Source of the DNA: Microbacterium salitolerans
Lineage (GTDB): Bacteria > Actinomycetota > Actinomycetes > Actinomycetales > Microbacteriaceae
Reading direction: 5' to 3'
Length of the DNA stretch: 64,000 nucleotides
Assembly (NCBI RefSeq): GCF_019720895.1
Contig: NZ_JAHKSH010000004.1
Span: 124,001 to 188,000 of the forward strand
The translations under genes and the position numbers were made by a program. Within the stretch, counting starts at the first letter, position 1, and the number at the start of each line of letters is the position of its first letter. This document shows, piece by piece, positions 26,719-35,266 of this stretch. The notes under the pieces were generated by a model. It saw nothing but the letters and a program-made list of their open reading frames with translations. It did no database searches and was not told the DNA's origin.

Positions 26719-28599
26719 TCACTCCTCGATCGTGCGCGTGGCGGCCAGCTGCTCCGCGGCGAGCGCGGCGTAGAGACCGCCGCGGGCGATGAGCTCGTCG
26801 TGAGAGCCGGACTCGGCGATGCGCCCCTCGTCGAGCACGTGGATGACGTCGGCGTCGATCACGGTCGACAGACGGTGCGCGATCGTCACCGTCGTGCGAC
26901 CACGCTGCGCCTCGTCGATCGCCTCCTGTACGACGCGCTCGCTCACGGTGTCGAGCGCGCTCGTCGCCTCGTCGAGGAGCAGAATCGGCGGATCCTTCAG
27001 CAGGACGCGAGCGATCGCGATCCGCTGCTTCTCACCGCCGGACAGACGGTACCCGCGCTCGCCGGCGATCGTGTCGTAGCCCCTGTCGAAGCTCACGATC
27101 TTGTCGTGGATGTTCGCCTGGCGGCAGGCGCGCTCGATCTGCTCGTCGGTCGCGTCGGGCTTCGCGTACCGCAGGTTCTCGCGGATCGAGGCGTGGAAGA
27201 GATACGTCTCCTGACTGACGAGCCCGACGTGATCGATGATCGACTCCGCCGTGAGGTCGCGCACGTCGGCCCCGGCGAACAGCACCGCTCCGCCCGACGC
27301 CTCGTACATGCGCGGAGTCAGGTAGAGCACGGTGGTCTTTCCGGCGCCCGACGGGCCGACGAACGCGATCTGCTGGCCGGGCTCCGCCGTGAAGGAGACC
27401 CGATCGAGCGTCGGGTGGGAGTCCGGCGTCTGATCGGGGTATCGGAAGGTGACGTCGCGGAACTCGATGCGCCCCATCGGGCCCGGAGCCTCGTCCGCCG
27501 AGATCGCTCCCTCCCTGTCGGAGATCGCCGGCTTCAGGTCGAGGTACTCGAAGATGCGGGCGAAGAGCGCCGCCGACGTCTGCACTTCGAGCGCGACGCG
27601 CATGAGACTCGTGAGCGGCATGAGAAGCCGCGCCTGCACCGTCGTGAAGGCGACGATCGCGCCGGCCGTGATGTCGCCGACATCGCCCACGATGAGGACG
27701 CCGGCCGCGAGGTAGATGAGCGCGGGGACCGACGACATGAGCACGTGCACGACGGCGAAGAAGCCCTGCCCGCTCATGGTCTGCCGCACCTGAAGGGCGA
27801 TCTGATTCGCATTCTCGTCGGCGTAGCGCCCCGACTCGGTGCGCTGCCGGTTGAACGCCTTCGACAGCAGGATCCCCGACACGCTCAGGGTCTCCTGCGT
27901 GATCGCGGTCAGCTCGGATAGCGACTGCTGGGTCTGCGACGCGATCCGCGCGCGCACCTGCCCGACGCGGCGCTGCACGAAGATCAGCGGCGGCATGATC
28001 GCGAGCGCGATGAGGGTGAGCCGCCAGTCGATGAGCGCCATCGCCACGACGGAGGCGATGACCGTCACGGTGTTGCCGAGAATCGACGTGACGGTGCTCG
28101 TGAGGACCCCGGAGACACCGCCGACATCGTTCTGCAGGCGCGACTGGATCACGCCGGTCTTCGTGCGGGTGAAGAACCCGAGCTCCATCGACTGCAGGTG
28201 CTCGAACATCCGGATCCGGAGGTCGCCCGTGACCCGGTTGCCGACGCTCGCGGTGAGCCAGGTCTGCAGGATCCCGACGAGCGCGCTGCCGACGTACAGC
28301 CCGATCATGAGCGCGACGAGCCAGGAGAGGAGCGACAGCTGCACGCCCCCCGATGCCGGAAACAGCGCGTCGTCGAAGACTCTCTGGATGATGAGGGGCG
28401 GGATCACTCCGAGCGCGGCTCCGAGCATGACGAGGACGGCGGTCACGCCGATCCGCGCGCGGTACGGCCGGAACAGGGCCACAACGCGGCGACCGAGGTT
28501 CTCGACGCGGGGCGCCTGGGCGTTCTGCTCGCGCTGGGCTCGCTCGTCGATCGGACGCATGCCGCGACCACCTCCGCCCGTTCCACGCCCCATGCTCAT
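26719..28599 (-). CDS. ABC exporter, fused transmembrane and ATPase domains
   Basis: This 626-residue half-transporter of the multidrug/lipid exporter type has six transmembrane helices (about residues 48-345). The ATPase domain has Walker A GPSGAGKT (415-422), signature LSGGE (519-523), Walker B LLLDEAT (540-546) and H-loop IAHRLS. The Gly/Arg-rich N-terminus is variable in the family. A homodimer is expected, since no partner half-transporter is adjacent. The substrate is unknown. It is divergent from the MFS transporter gene at 28796, which may be a further efflux component. Confidence 0.93.
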   Translation of the reverse strand: MSMGRGTGGGGRGMRPIDERAQREQNAQAPRVENLGRRVVALFRPYRARIGVTAVLVMLGAALGVIPPLIIQRVFDDALFPASGGVQLSLLSWLVALMIGLYVGSALVGILQTWLTASVGNRVTGDLRIRMFEHLQSMELGFFTRTKTGVIQSRLQNDVGGVSGVLTSTVTSILGNTVTVIASVVAMALIDWRLTLIALAIMPPLIFVQRRVGQVRARIASQTQQSLSELTAITQETLSVSGILLSKAFNRQRTESGRYADENANQIALQVRQTMSGQGFFAVVHVLMSSVPALIYLAAGVLIVGDVGDITAGAIVAFTTVQARLLMPLTSLMRVALEVQTSAALFARIFEYLDLKPAISDREGAISADEAPGPMGRIEFRDVTFRYPDQTPDSHPTLDRVSFTAEPGQQIAFVGPSGAGKTTVLYLTPRMYEASGGAVLFAGADVRDLTAESIIDHVGLVSQETYLFHASIRENLRYAKPDATDEQIERACRQANIHDKIVSFDRGYDTIAGERGYRLSGGEKQRIAIARVLLKDPPILLLDEATSALDTVSERVVQEAIDEAQRGRTTVTIAHRLSTVIDADVIHVLDEGRIAESGSHDELIARGGLYAALAAEQLAATRTIEE

Positions 28600-28795
28600 C
28601 CGACGAGCTTATTCGTGCATGGACCTCCGGGCTCCCAGGTCCGAGATGACGGCATTCCTGTGACTCGCAGGTGAATTCCTCCCCCATCGGGGAATAGGCG
28701 CCGCACTCCGGCAGTTAGGCTGAAACGTCTGCCTGCACGGGACGAACTGGGTGTCCCGGTCCTGGCGGATCCGCCTCTTTCTGCACGGAGTGCTC

Positions 28796-30280
28796 TTGAC
28801 GACTGATACCGGAAGCGTGCGCCAGACCGCACCTCACAACGACACGATCGACCCCGCGGGCATGCGGGTGATCTGGCTGATGCTGGTGGCGGCCTTCGTC
28901 GCCATCCTCAACGAGACGACGATGGCGATCGCCATCCCCGAACTCAACGCCGTCCTGGGCATCCCTCCCGAGCAGGGGCAGTGGCTCACGAGCGCCTTCA
29001 TGCTCACGATGGCCGTCGTCATCCCGACGACGGGGTACCTGCTGCTGCGCTTCACGACCAGGCAGGTGTTCCTCGCGGCGATGATCTCGTTCGCGATCGG
29101 CACGGCGATCTGCCTCGTCGCGCCGGGCTTCCTCACCCTCCTCGTCGGCCGCATCGTGCAGGCCGCGGGCACGGGAATCATGATGCCGCTGCTCATGACG
29201 ACGATCATGAACGTCGTGCCGGCGCACTCGCGCGGCCGCATGATGGGCCGTGTCGGCCTCGTCATGTCGCTCGCCCCGGCGATCGGCCCGACGATGTCGG
29301 GCATCGTGCTCGACAGCCTCGGCTGGCGCTGGCTCTTCGGCATCGTCCTGCCCATCGCACTGGTCGCGCTGGCCCTCGGCGCGAAGTGGATGACGAACCT
29401 CGGCGAGACGACGCGCGCTCCCATCGACGTGCTGTCGATCATCCTGTCCGCCCTGGCGTTCGGCGGCATCGTATTCGGCCTCAGCCAGTTCGGCGGCGCG
29501 CACGGCGGCGAGGCATCGTCGTCTGGCGCGGGTGCGACGCCGTGGGTCGCGATCGTCGGCGGCGCCATCTTCCTGGCACTGTTCGTCTGGCGTCAGATCG
29601 CGCTGCAGCGCAAGGACGACGCTCTCCTCGACCTGCGAGTGTTCCGCTCGCGCAACTTCACGCTCTCGGTCATCATCATGGCTGTCGTCGCGCTGTCGAT
29701 GTTCGGAACGTTCTCGCTGCTCCCGCAGTATCTGCAGAACGTCGCGCAGCTCTCCGCTACGGCATCGGGGCTCGTGCTGCTTCCCGGATCGATCCTCATG
29801 GGCCTGCTCGGCCCCGTGATGGGACGCATCTACGATGCCCGTGGCCCGCGCACGCTGCTGATCCCCGGCTCGATCATGATCGCCACGGCGATGTTCGTCT
29901 ACTCGACGACCGGGGTCGATACGCCGGTCGCGTTCCTCGTCGTGACGCAGATCGTGATGTCGCTCGGGCTCGCGAGCTCCTTCACCCCGCTGTTCTCCGC
30001 GTCGCTCGGATCCCTCGATCGTCATCTCTACTCGCATGGTTCTGCGGCCCTCAACACGCTGCAGCAGGTGGCGGGAGCCGCCGGAACGGCGTTGCTGATC
30101 TCGGTGTACTCCTCGTATCTGCACGCAGGTGAGGCCGCGGGGCTCTCGACTCCCGAGGCGGGCGCCCCGGGCGCGCAGTCGGCGTTCCTCATCGCCGGGT
30201 TCATCGCGCTCGTGCCCGTCGCGCTGTCCTTCTTCATCAAGAAGCCGGAGGAATCCGCAGCCGCGCCCACCGGGCACTGA
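28796..30280 (+). CDS. MFS multidrug efflux transporter (DHA2, EmrB/QacA type)
   Basis: The product is about 494 residues with 14 predicted transmembrane helices, typical of the DHA2 proton-driven drug exporters. The first-helix motif NETTMAIAIPELNAVLGIP and the antiporter motif C region SLAPAIGPTMSGIVLDSLGWRWLFG are clear. TTG 28796 is the best start because GGAG sits five bases before it; the frame is also open from GTG 28751. A strong hairpin ends the unit. The drug is unknown. Confidence 0.9.
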   Translation: MTTDTGSVRQTAPHNDTIDPAGMRVIWLMLVAAFVAILNETTMAIAIPELNAVLGIPPEQGQWLTSAFMLTMAVVIPTTGYLLLRFTTRQVFLAAMISFAIGTAICLVAPGFLTLLVGRIVQAAGTGIMMPLLMTTIMNVVPAHSRGRMMGRVGLVMSLAPAIGPTMSGIVLDSLGWRWLFGIVLPIALVALALGAKWMTNLGETTRAPIDVLSIILSALAFGGIVFGLSQFGGAHGGEASSSGAGATPWVAIVGGAIFLALFVWRQIALQRKDDALLDLRVFRSRNFTLSVIIMAVVALSMFGTFSLLPQYLQNVAQLSATASGLVLLPGSILMGLLGPVMGRIYDARGPRTLLIPGSIMIATAMFVYSTTGVDTPVAFLVVTQIVMSLGLASSFTPLFSASLGSLDRHLYSHGSAALNTLQQVAGAAGTALLISVYSSYLHAGEAAGLSTPEAGAPGAQSAFLIAGFIALVPVALSFFIKKPEESAAAPTGH

Positions 30281-30296
30281 CACCACGGCTCATCGA

Positions 30297-30328
30297 GGGG
30301 CGTGACGGTCTTCGGACTGTCACGCCCC
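30297..30328 (+). terminator. Strong hairpin terminator after the MFS gene
   Basis: GGGGCGTGACGGTC and GACTGTCACGCCCC form a 14-bp stem (one G-T pair) around a TTCG tetraloop, 16 bases after the stop. The TTCG loop makes it very stable. Confidence 0.85.
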
Positions 30329-30377
30329 TTCGCGTGCGCGTCGCCGAACGTCACCCTCTGGTGACGCGCTCGCGGCT

Positions 30378-30407
30378 TATGATACGTTTCACCGGAAAAC
30401 GCTTGCC
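30378..30407 (+). promoter_or_regulatory. -10 element with two LacI-type operator-like palindromes
   Basis: TATGAT (30378-30383) is a perfect -10-like hexamer, though no convincing -35 was found. Overlapping and following it are TGATACGTTTCA (30380-30391) and GGAAAACGCTTGCC (30394-30407), both imperfect palindromes around a central CG as in LacI-family operators. Repression of the pectin-importer operon by a sugar-responsive LacI protein encoded elsewhere is likely. Confidence 0.55.
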
Positions 30408-30477
30408 GGATAACCGACGAGGGTGATCACGAGGCGAAGGAGCCCCGGGATCTCCGGCACGGAACGATGGAGATCCC

Positions 30478-31110
30478 ATGGGCGATGGCTCCCACACGGG
30501 GTGGGCTCTGCGCGCGCAGGCCGCGTGCGACTGGGTGCTCTGGGTGCTCACGATGAATGCTCTGTGGTGGCTGTTCACGCTCGGGGGTGCCGTCGTGTTC
30601 GGGGCCGCCCCGGCGACGGTCGCCGCTGCCGCGCTCACCCGGCGTCAGCTGCGGGGAGAGAAGATCCATGCGCTGCGCGACTTCGCGCGGATCTGGCGTG
30701 CGGAGCTTCTGACCGCGAACGCCGTCCTGCTTCCCCTGTACGTCGCCGGGGCGCTGCTCGGCGCCGCCCTCGTGAGCTCGTTCGCCGCGGGCACCATCTC
30801 CTCGCCTCTGGGCGCTCTCCAGATCGCCGCGGCGATCGTCGTCATCGCGATCGCGCACGTCGTCGCGCCGATGTACGCGCACTACGATCTCCCGCTCGGG
30901 CAGTACGTGACGACGGCGATGCGCTGGGCAGGCGGCAACCTCGCCCACATCCTCGTCCTGCTGGCCGGAGCGGCGCTCGTCGTCGGCGCAACCCTCGCCC
31001 TCCCCGGCCTCCTCCCGTTCCTCACCGTCGGCGCCCTCATCGTGATCGACACCGCACTCGGCATCGCCTTCTTCCGCGCGAACGACCGGGTGCTCGCCGA
31101 GCAGACCTGA
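30478..31110 (+). CDS. DUF624 (YesL-like) membrane protein
   Basis: This 210-residue protein has about five transmembrane segments and the DUF624 N-terminal pattern (CDWVLWVLTMNALWWLFTL, then GAAPATVAAAALTRRQLRGE). Such proteins accompany Lpl/Yte-type oligosaccharide importers in Firmicutes and actinobacteria, for example YesL in the Bacillus rhamnogalacturonan cluster, but their role is not known. It is the first gene after the operator-like sites and lies 38 bases before the receptor gene. Confidence 0.85.
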   Translation: MGDGSHTGWALRAQAACDWVLWVLTMNALWWLFTLGGAVVFGAAPATVAAAALTRRQLRGEKIHALRDFARIWRAELLTANAVLLPLYVAGALLGAALVSSFAAGTISSPLGALQIAAAIVVIAIAHVVAPMYAHYDLPLGQYVTTAMRWAGGNLAHILVLLAGAALVVGATLALPGLLPFLTVGALIVIDTALGIAFFRANDRVLAEQT

Positions 31111-31148
31111 CCCTCCACCCCACACCGCACATGAACAAGGGAGTTCGC

Positions 31149-32678
31149 ATGAAGAGACTGACTCGATTCGGCGCCGTCGCCGGAATCACCGCGGGGGCCG
31201 TCGCGCTCGCCGGCTGCGGCGGAAGCGCCGGATCCGCGTCGGCCGATGGGCCGCTCGAGACCCTCACGATCCAGGCGCCGTTCCTCTCCACGAACGCCCC
31301 GGCCGAGGACAACGAGATCGAGACGGCTCTCGAAGACGAGATCGGCGTCGACATCGACATCAGCTGGGTGCCGAACTCGTCCTACGAGGACCGCACGAAC
31401 ATCACGCTCGCAGGCGACGACGTCCCCCACGTGATGGTGATCCAGGGCAAGACGCCCGGCTTCGTCCGGAACGCGGAGGCCGGCGCCTTCTGGGATCTCA
31501 CCGACCACCTTGACGAGTACGAGAACCTCGCGACCACGTTCCCGGAGGTGCAGGAGGCATCGAGCGTCAACGGCACCGTGTACGGCATCTTCCGCCAGCG
31601 GGATCTGATGCGGGCGACGGCGATCGTGCGGAAGGACTGGCTCGACAACCTCGGACTCGATGTGCCGACGTCGGTGGACGATCTCGCCGAGGTGGCCCGA
31701 GCCTTCACCGACGACGACCCCGACGGCAACGGCGAGGACGACACGTACGGCCTCATCATCCCCCAGTGGCCCGGAGCCATCGGCTCGAACAGCCCCTACG
31801 ACGTGATCGAGACCTGGTTCGGGGCGGGGAACCGCTGGACCGAGCGCGACGGCGAGCTGGTGCCGAGCTTCACGACGCCGGAATGGCTCGAGGCCGTCGA
31901 GTACGAGAAGCAGCTCGTCGACGACGGCGTCGTCAACGCCGACTTCGCGACCTTCGACTCCGCGAAGTGGAACGAGCCGTTCCTCAACGGAGAGGGCGGC
32001 ATCATCGTCGACGTGCACTCGCGTGCCGGCCAGCTCATCGGCCTCCTCAAGCAGCAGGATCCGGATTCCTTCGATCAGTACGTCGAGATCACGGGGAACC
32101 TCACCGGTCCCGACGGCGAACTGCACGCGCACCCGACCGACGGCTACAGCGGCTTCCTCGCGATCCCCCGCGACAAGGTGCGCACGGAGGATCAGCTGCA
32201 CCAGGTGCTCGCGGTGCTGAACGACATGAACACCCCCGAAGCAGGGAAGATCCTCAACAACGGCATCGAGGGACTCACCTACGAGCTCGAGGGCGACCTC
32301 GCCGCCGTCATCGAGGACGCGCCGACGGAGATCACGGACGCCGTGGGGGCCTACGCCCAGCTCGGCACCAACGTCACCGGCTTCCAGGGCTACCGGCCCG
32401 CGCAGCCGACGGAGTACGAGCAGGAGATGTACGACAAGCGCCTCGAGGTCGAGGCCGCCGACACCGAGAGCGCCGTGTTCAACCCCGCTGCGCCGTACGT
32501 CTCGCCGACGTACGTCTCGAAGGGGGCGCAGCTCGACGTCATCGTGTCGGATGCGCGTCTGAAGTACATCGCGGGGCAGCTCTCGCAGGACCAGCTGCTG
32601 GCGGAGGTCGATCGCTGGCGCGCCGAGGGCGGCGACCTGGTCATCGAGGAGATCAACGACCTCGCCGGCGGCGAGTGA
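31149..32678 (+). CDS. Extracellular oligosaccharide-binding lipoprotein (LplA/YtcQ type)
   Basis: This 509-residue receptor has a lipoprotein signal ending in LAGC (Cys23). It belongs to the large type of family-1 solute-binding proteins paired with LplB/LplC-type permeases. Visible features are a DDDPDGNGEDDTYGL loop, resembling a calcium-binding DxDxNxDD loop, then GAGNRWTERDGELVPSF and a C-terminal WRAEGGDLVIEEIN. ATG 31149 has AAGGGAG upstream and is preferred to ATG 31131. It is expected to bind pectic (rhamnogalacturonan-derived) oligosaccharides, judged from neighbouring genes. Confidence 0.9.
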   Translation: MKRLTRFGAVAGITAGAVALAGCGGSAGSASADGPLETLTIQAPFLSTNAPAEDNEIETALEDEIGVDIDISWVPNSSYEDRTNITLAGDDVPHVMVIQGKTPGFVRNAEAGAFWDLTDHLDEYENLATTFPEVQEASSVNGTVYGIFRQRDLMRATAIVRKDWLDNLGLDVPTSVDDLAEVARAFTDDDPDGNGEDDTYGLIIPQWPGAIGSNSPYDVIETWFGAGNRWTERDGELVPSFTTPEWLEAVEYEKQLVDDGVVNADFATFDSAKWNEPFLNGEGGIIVDVHSRAGQLIGLLKQQDPDSFDQYVEITGNLTGPDGELHAHPTDGYSGFLAIPRDKVRTEDQLHQVLAVLNDMNTPEAGKILNNGIEGLTYELEGDLAAVIEDAPTEITDAVGAYAQLGTNVTGFQGYRPAQPTEYEQEMYDKRLEVEAADTESAVFNPAAPYVSPTYVSKGAQLDVIVSDARLKYIAGQLSQDQLLAEVDRWRAEGGDLVIEEINDLAGGE

Positions 32679-32693
32679 TCCGATCCCGCTGAT

Positions 32694-32724
32694 CCGGGGT
32701 GGGCGGTCGCACCGCCCGCCCCGG
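32694..32724 (+). terminator. Stem-loop between receptor and permease genes
   Basis: CCGGGGTGGGCGGT and ACCGCCCGCCCCGG pair over 14 positions (one T-G) with a 3-base loop, 15 bases after the receptor stop. It likely limits transcription into the permeases or protects the receptor mRNA. Confidence 0.65.
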
Positions 32725-32745
32725 CCTCATCGACAGGACTCCCCT

Positions 32746-33726
32746 ATGGCGACCATCCTCCAAGTCCCGGCGCCGCAGACCGATCACACCGAAGCACTCA
32801 CCGTACCGAGGAGCCGACGCGCGAGCGGGTTCCGCGTGCACGTGTCGCGCTTCAAGTGGCTCTACCTGCTTCTGCTGCCCGGGCTCATCTATTTCGCGGT
32901 CTTCCGATACGCACCGATGTTCGGCGCCGTCATCGCGTTCAAGGACTTCGTGCCGTTCCTCGGGATCTGGGACAGCCCGTGGGTCGGCGGCGCGCACTTC
33001 GTCGACTTCTTCCAGAGCCCCGACTTCCCCCGGCTCCTCGCGAACACGCTGATCCTCGCGCTGCTCAACCTGACGATCGCCTTCCCGTTGACGATCGTCA
33101 TCGCGCTGCTCCTCAACGAGCTCCGACTCAACCTGCTGAAGCGCACCGTCCAGACGCTGATCTACGTTCCGCACTTCCTGTCGTGGACGGTCGTCGCGTC
33201 GCTGACGTACCTGCTCTTCGCGCTCGACACCGGCCCGCTGTTCCACTTCATCAACGGGATCCTCGGGACCGACATCGATTTCCTCGCGAGCGCCGACTGG
33301 TTCCGCCCGATCATCGTCCTCCAGGAGATCTGGAAGAACACGGGCTGGGGAACGATCATCTTCCTCGCCGCTCTCGCCTCCGTCGACCAGGAGCAGTACG
33401 AGGCGGCCATCATCGACGGAGCGGGGCGCTTCCGCCGCGTCTGGCACATCACCCTGCCGTCGATCCGGCCGACCATCGTCGTCATGCTCATCCTCCAGAT
33501 GGGTCAGATCCTCAACACCGGATTCGAGCAGATCTATCTCATGACGAACTCGCTCAACCGCGAGGTCGCGGATGTGTTCGACACCTTCGTCTACTTCATG
33601 GGCATCACCCAGGGCTCGTACTCGTACAGCACGGCCGTCGGTCTGTTCAAGGCGGTGATCGGTGTCGTCCTCATCTTCGGCGCCAACTGGCTGTCCCGCC
33701 GCTTCAACCAGGAGGGGATCTTCTGA
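32746..33726 (+). CDS. Oligosaccharide ABC permease (LplB/YteP type)
   Basis: This 326-residue CUT1-type sugar permease has a long cytoplasmic N-terminus, then six transmembrane helices starting near residue 42 (WLYLLLLPGLIYFAVFRY). The conserved coupling loop is EQYEAAIIDGAGRFRRVWHITLPSI. The family motif FKDFVPFLGIW is also present. Its stop shares one base with the start of the second permease (TGATG). No nucleotide-binding subunit is encoded in the cluster, so a shared MsmX/MsiK-like ATPase must be supplied from elsewhere. Confidence 0.93.
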   Translation: MATILQVPAPQTDHTEALTVPRSRRASGFRVHVSRFKWLYLLLLPGLIYFAVFRYAPMFGAVIAFKDFVPFLGIWDSPWVGGAHFVDFFQSPDFPRLLANTLILALLNLTIAFPLTIVIALLLNELRLNLLKRTVQTLIYVPHFLSWTVVASLTYLLFALDTGPLFHFINGILGTDIDFLASADWFRPIIVLQEIWKNTGWGTIIFLAALASVDQEQYEAAIIDGAGRFRRVWHITLPSIRPTIVVMLILQMGQILNTGFEQIYLMTNSLNREVADVFDTFVYFMGITQGSYSYSTAVGLFKAVIGVVLIFGANWLSRRFNQEGIF

Positions 33727-34607
33727 TGGCCCGCGAGAGGTACCGCTTCAACACCAAGCCGGGCAAGGTCTTCGACGTCGTGAACGTCGTCCTCCTGATC
33801 GCCGTCGGTGTGATCGCGCTCGTCCCGTTCCTCTACGTGCTGGCAGGGTCCTTCGCCACGGAGGCCGAGATCGCGACGCGCCCGTTCTTCATCTGGCCGG
33901 AGACGTGGAGCCTGCGTGCCTACGAGTCGATTCTCACGAGCCCCGCCTTCCTTCGCGCTCTCGTCACGACGATCGCGGTCACGGCGGTCGGCACGGCCGT
34001 GCAGCTGCTCCTGACGGCGTCGATGGCCTACCCGCTGTCGAAGAAGAACCTGCCCGGGCGTCGCCTGATCATGTCGCTCGTCGTCTTCACGATGGTGTTC
34101 TCAGGGGGAATGATCCCCACGTTCCTCGTCGTGAAGGATCTGGGCCTGCTCAACAGCTACTGGGCGCTCATCCTGCCGATGGCGATCAATCCGTTCAGCC
34201 TCATCATCATCAAGAACTTCTTCCAGCAGCTCCCGAACGAGCTGGAGGAGTCCGCGATGATCGACGGCGCGAACGAGATGCGCACGCTCTGGAGTGTCAT
34301 CCTCCCGCTGTCGAAGCCCGTGCTCGCCACGTTCGCGCTCTTCTACGCCGTCGGCATCTGGAACGACTTCATGTCGCCCCTGCTGTACCTCACCGACAAT
34401 TCCATGTGGACGCTGCAGATGTTCCTGCGCCAGGTGACCGCGGCCACCGACCTGTCGGTGCTCGAGAACAACCCGGGCGAGCTGCCGCCCGCCGAAGGCA
34501 TCAAGTTCGCCGTGATCATCGTGGCGACCCTGCCGATCCTGCTGTTCTATCCGTTCCTGCAGAAGCACTTCGCCAAGGGGATGCTGATCGGATCCGTGAA
34601 GGGATGA
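33726..34607 (+). CDS. Oligosaccharide ABC permease (LplC/YtcP type)
   Basis: This 293-residue partner permease has six transmembrane helices. The coupling loop reads ELEESAMIDGANEMRTLWSV and leads into ILPLSKPVLATFALFYAVG. FSGGMIPTFLVVKDLGLLNS is characteristic of the LplC/YtcP group. The C-terminus HFAKGMLIGSVKG is the usual family ending. ATG 33726 overlaps the previous stop, so the frame's upstream extension is not used. Confidence 0.93.
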   Translation: MARERYRFNTKPGKVFDVVNVVLLIAVGVIALVPFLYVLAGSFATEAEIATRPFFIWPETWSLRAYESILTSPAFLRALVTTIAVTAVGTAVQLLLTASMAYPLSKKNLPGRRLIMSLVVFTMVFSGGMIPTFLVVKDLGLLNSYWALILPMAINPFSLIIIKNFFQQLPNELEESAMIDGANEMRTLWSVILPLSKPVLATFALFYAVGIWNDFMSPLLYLTDNSMWTLQMFLRQVTAATDLSVLENNPGELPPAEGIKFAVIIVATLPILLFYPFLQKHFAKGMLIGSVKG

Positions 34608-34609
34608 CA

Positions 34610-35266
34610 ATGACGACCGAGACCCTCGTGTATCGCAACCCGCTCCTCAGCGCCGCCGACGTGGCGGACTGGATCGCCGAAGGCCCCGTCCAGGCGGCAG
34701 ACGCCGAAGGAGCCGTCGAGCTGCGCTCCGCCGGCGGGCCTGACGACCACTTCACGTTCTGGTGCCCGGAGGAGTTCGGCGATCGCATCCGCGTGTCGTG
34801 GGACTTCTCCCCGACCTCGGAGCCCGGCCTCGCGATGCTGTTCTTCGGCGCCTCCTCCGTCGCCGGCGGCGGCATCTTCGAAGACGGTCTCGCACCGCGA
34901 GACGGCGCATACCCGCAGTACCACTCCGGCGACATCCGCACGCTGCACGTGTCGTACTTCCGCCGCAGATGGGAAGACGAGCGCGCGTTCCATACGTGCA
35001 ATCTGCGGAAGTCCCCGGGCTTCCATCTCGTCGCCCAGGGCGCGGATCCGCTTCCTCCCGTGGTCGACGCGCGCGGAACGTTCTACCGGATCGACCTCGT
35101 GAAGGACGGTGCCGACGTGCGCTTCGCGATCGACGGCCTGCCCCTGTTCGCCTGGACGGACGACGAGACCACCGGCCCGCGTGCGACGAGCGGCCGGATC
35201 GGATTCCGCCAGATGGCGCCCCTCGTCGCTCGCTACCGCAACCTGGAGGTGCACGCCCTCTCATGA
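34610..35266 (+). CDS. DUF1961 family protein (YesU-like)
   Basis: This 218-residue soluble protein is related to DUF1961/YesU of Bacillus, a concanavalin-like beta-sandwich family found in rhamnogalacturonan clusters. Visible features are YPQYHSGDIRTLHVSYFRRR, HTCNLRKSPGFHLVAQGADP and the C-terminal sandwich strand SGRIGFRQMAPLVARYRNLEV. No signal peptide is present, so it acts in the cytoplasm. ATG 34610 has AAGGG at good spacing; ATG 34604 in the same frame is too close. Its stop overlaps the next start (ATGA). Activity is unknown. Confidence 0.85.
   Translation: MTTETLVYRNPLLSAADVADWIAEGPVQAADAEGAVELRSAGGPDDHFTFWCPEEFGDRIRVSWDFSPTSEPGLAMLFFGASSVAGGGIFEDGLAPRDGAYPQYHSGDIRTLHVSYFRRRWEDERAFHTCNLRKSPGFHLVAQGADPLPPVVDARGTFYRIDLVKDGADVRFAIDGLPLFAWTDDETTGPRATSGRIGFRQMAPLVARYRNLEVHALS

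Noticed and set aside
30423-31148. A longer protein start for the oligosaccharide receptor, reading through the DUF624 gene
   Set aside because: The lipoprotein signal begins at ATG 31149 with AAGGGAG upstream, and the upstream part is a shadow of the DUF624 gene.
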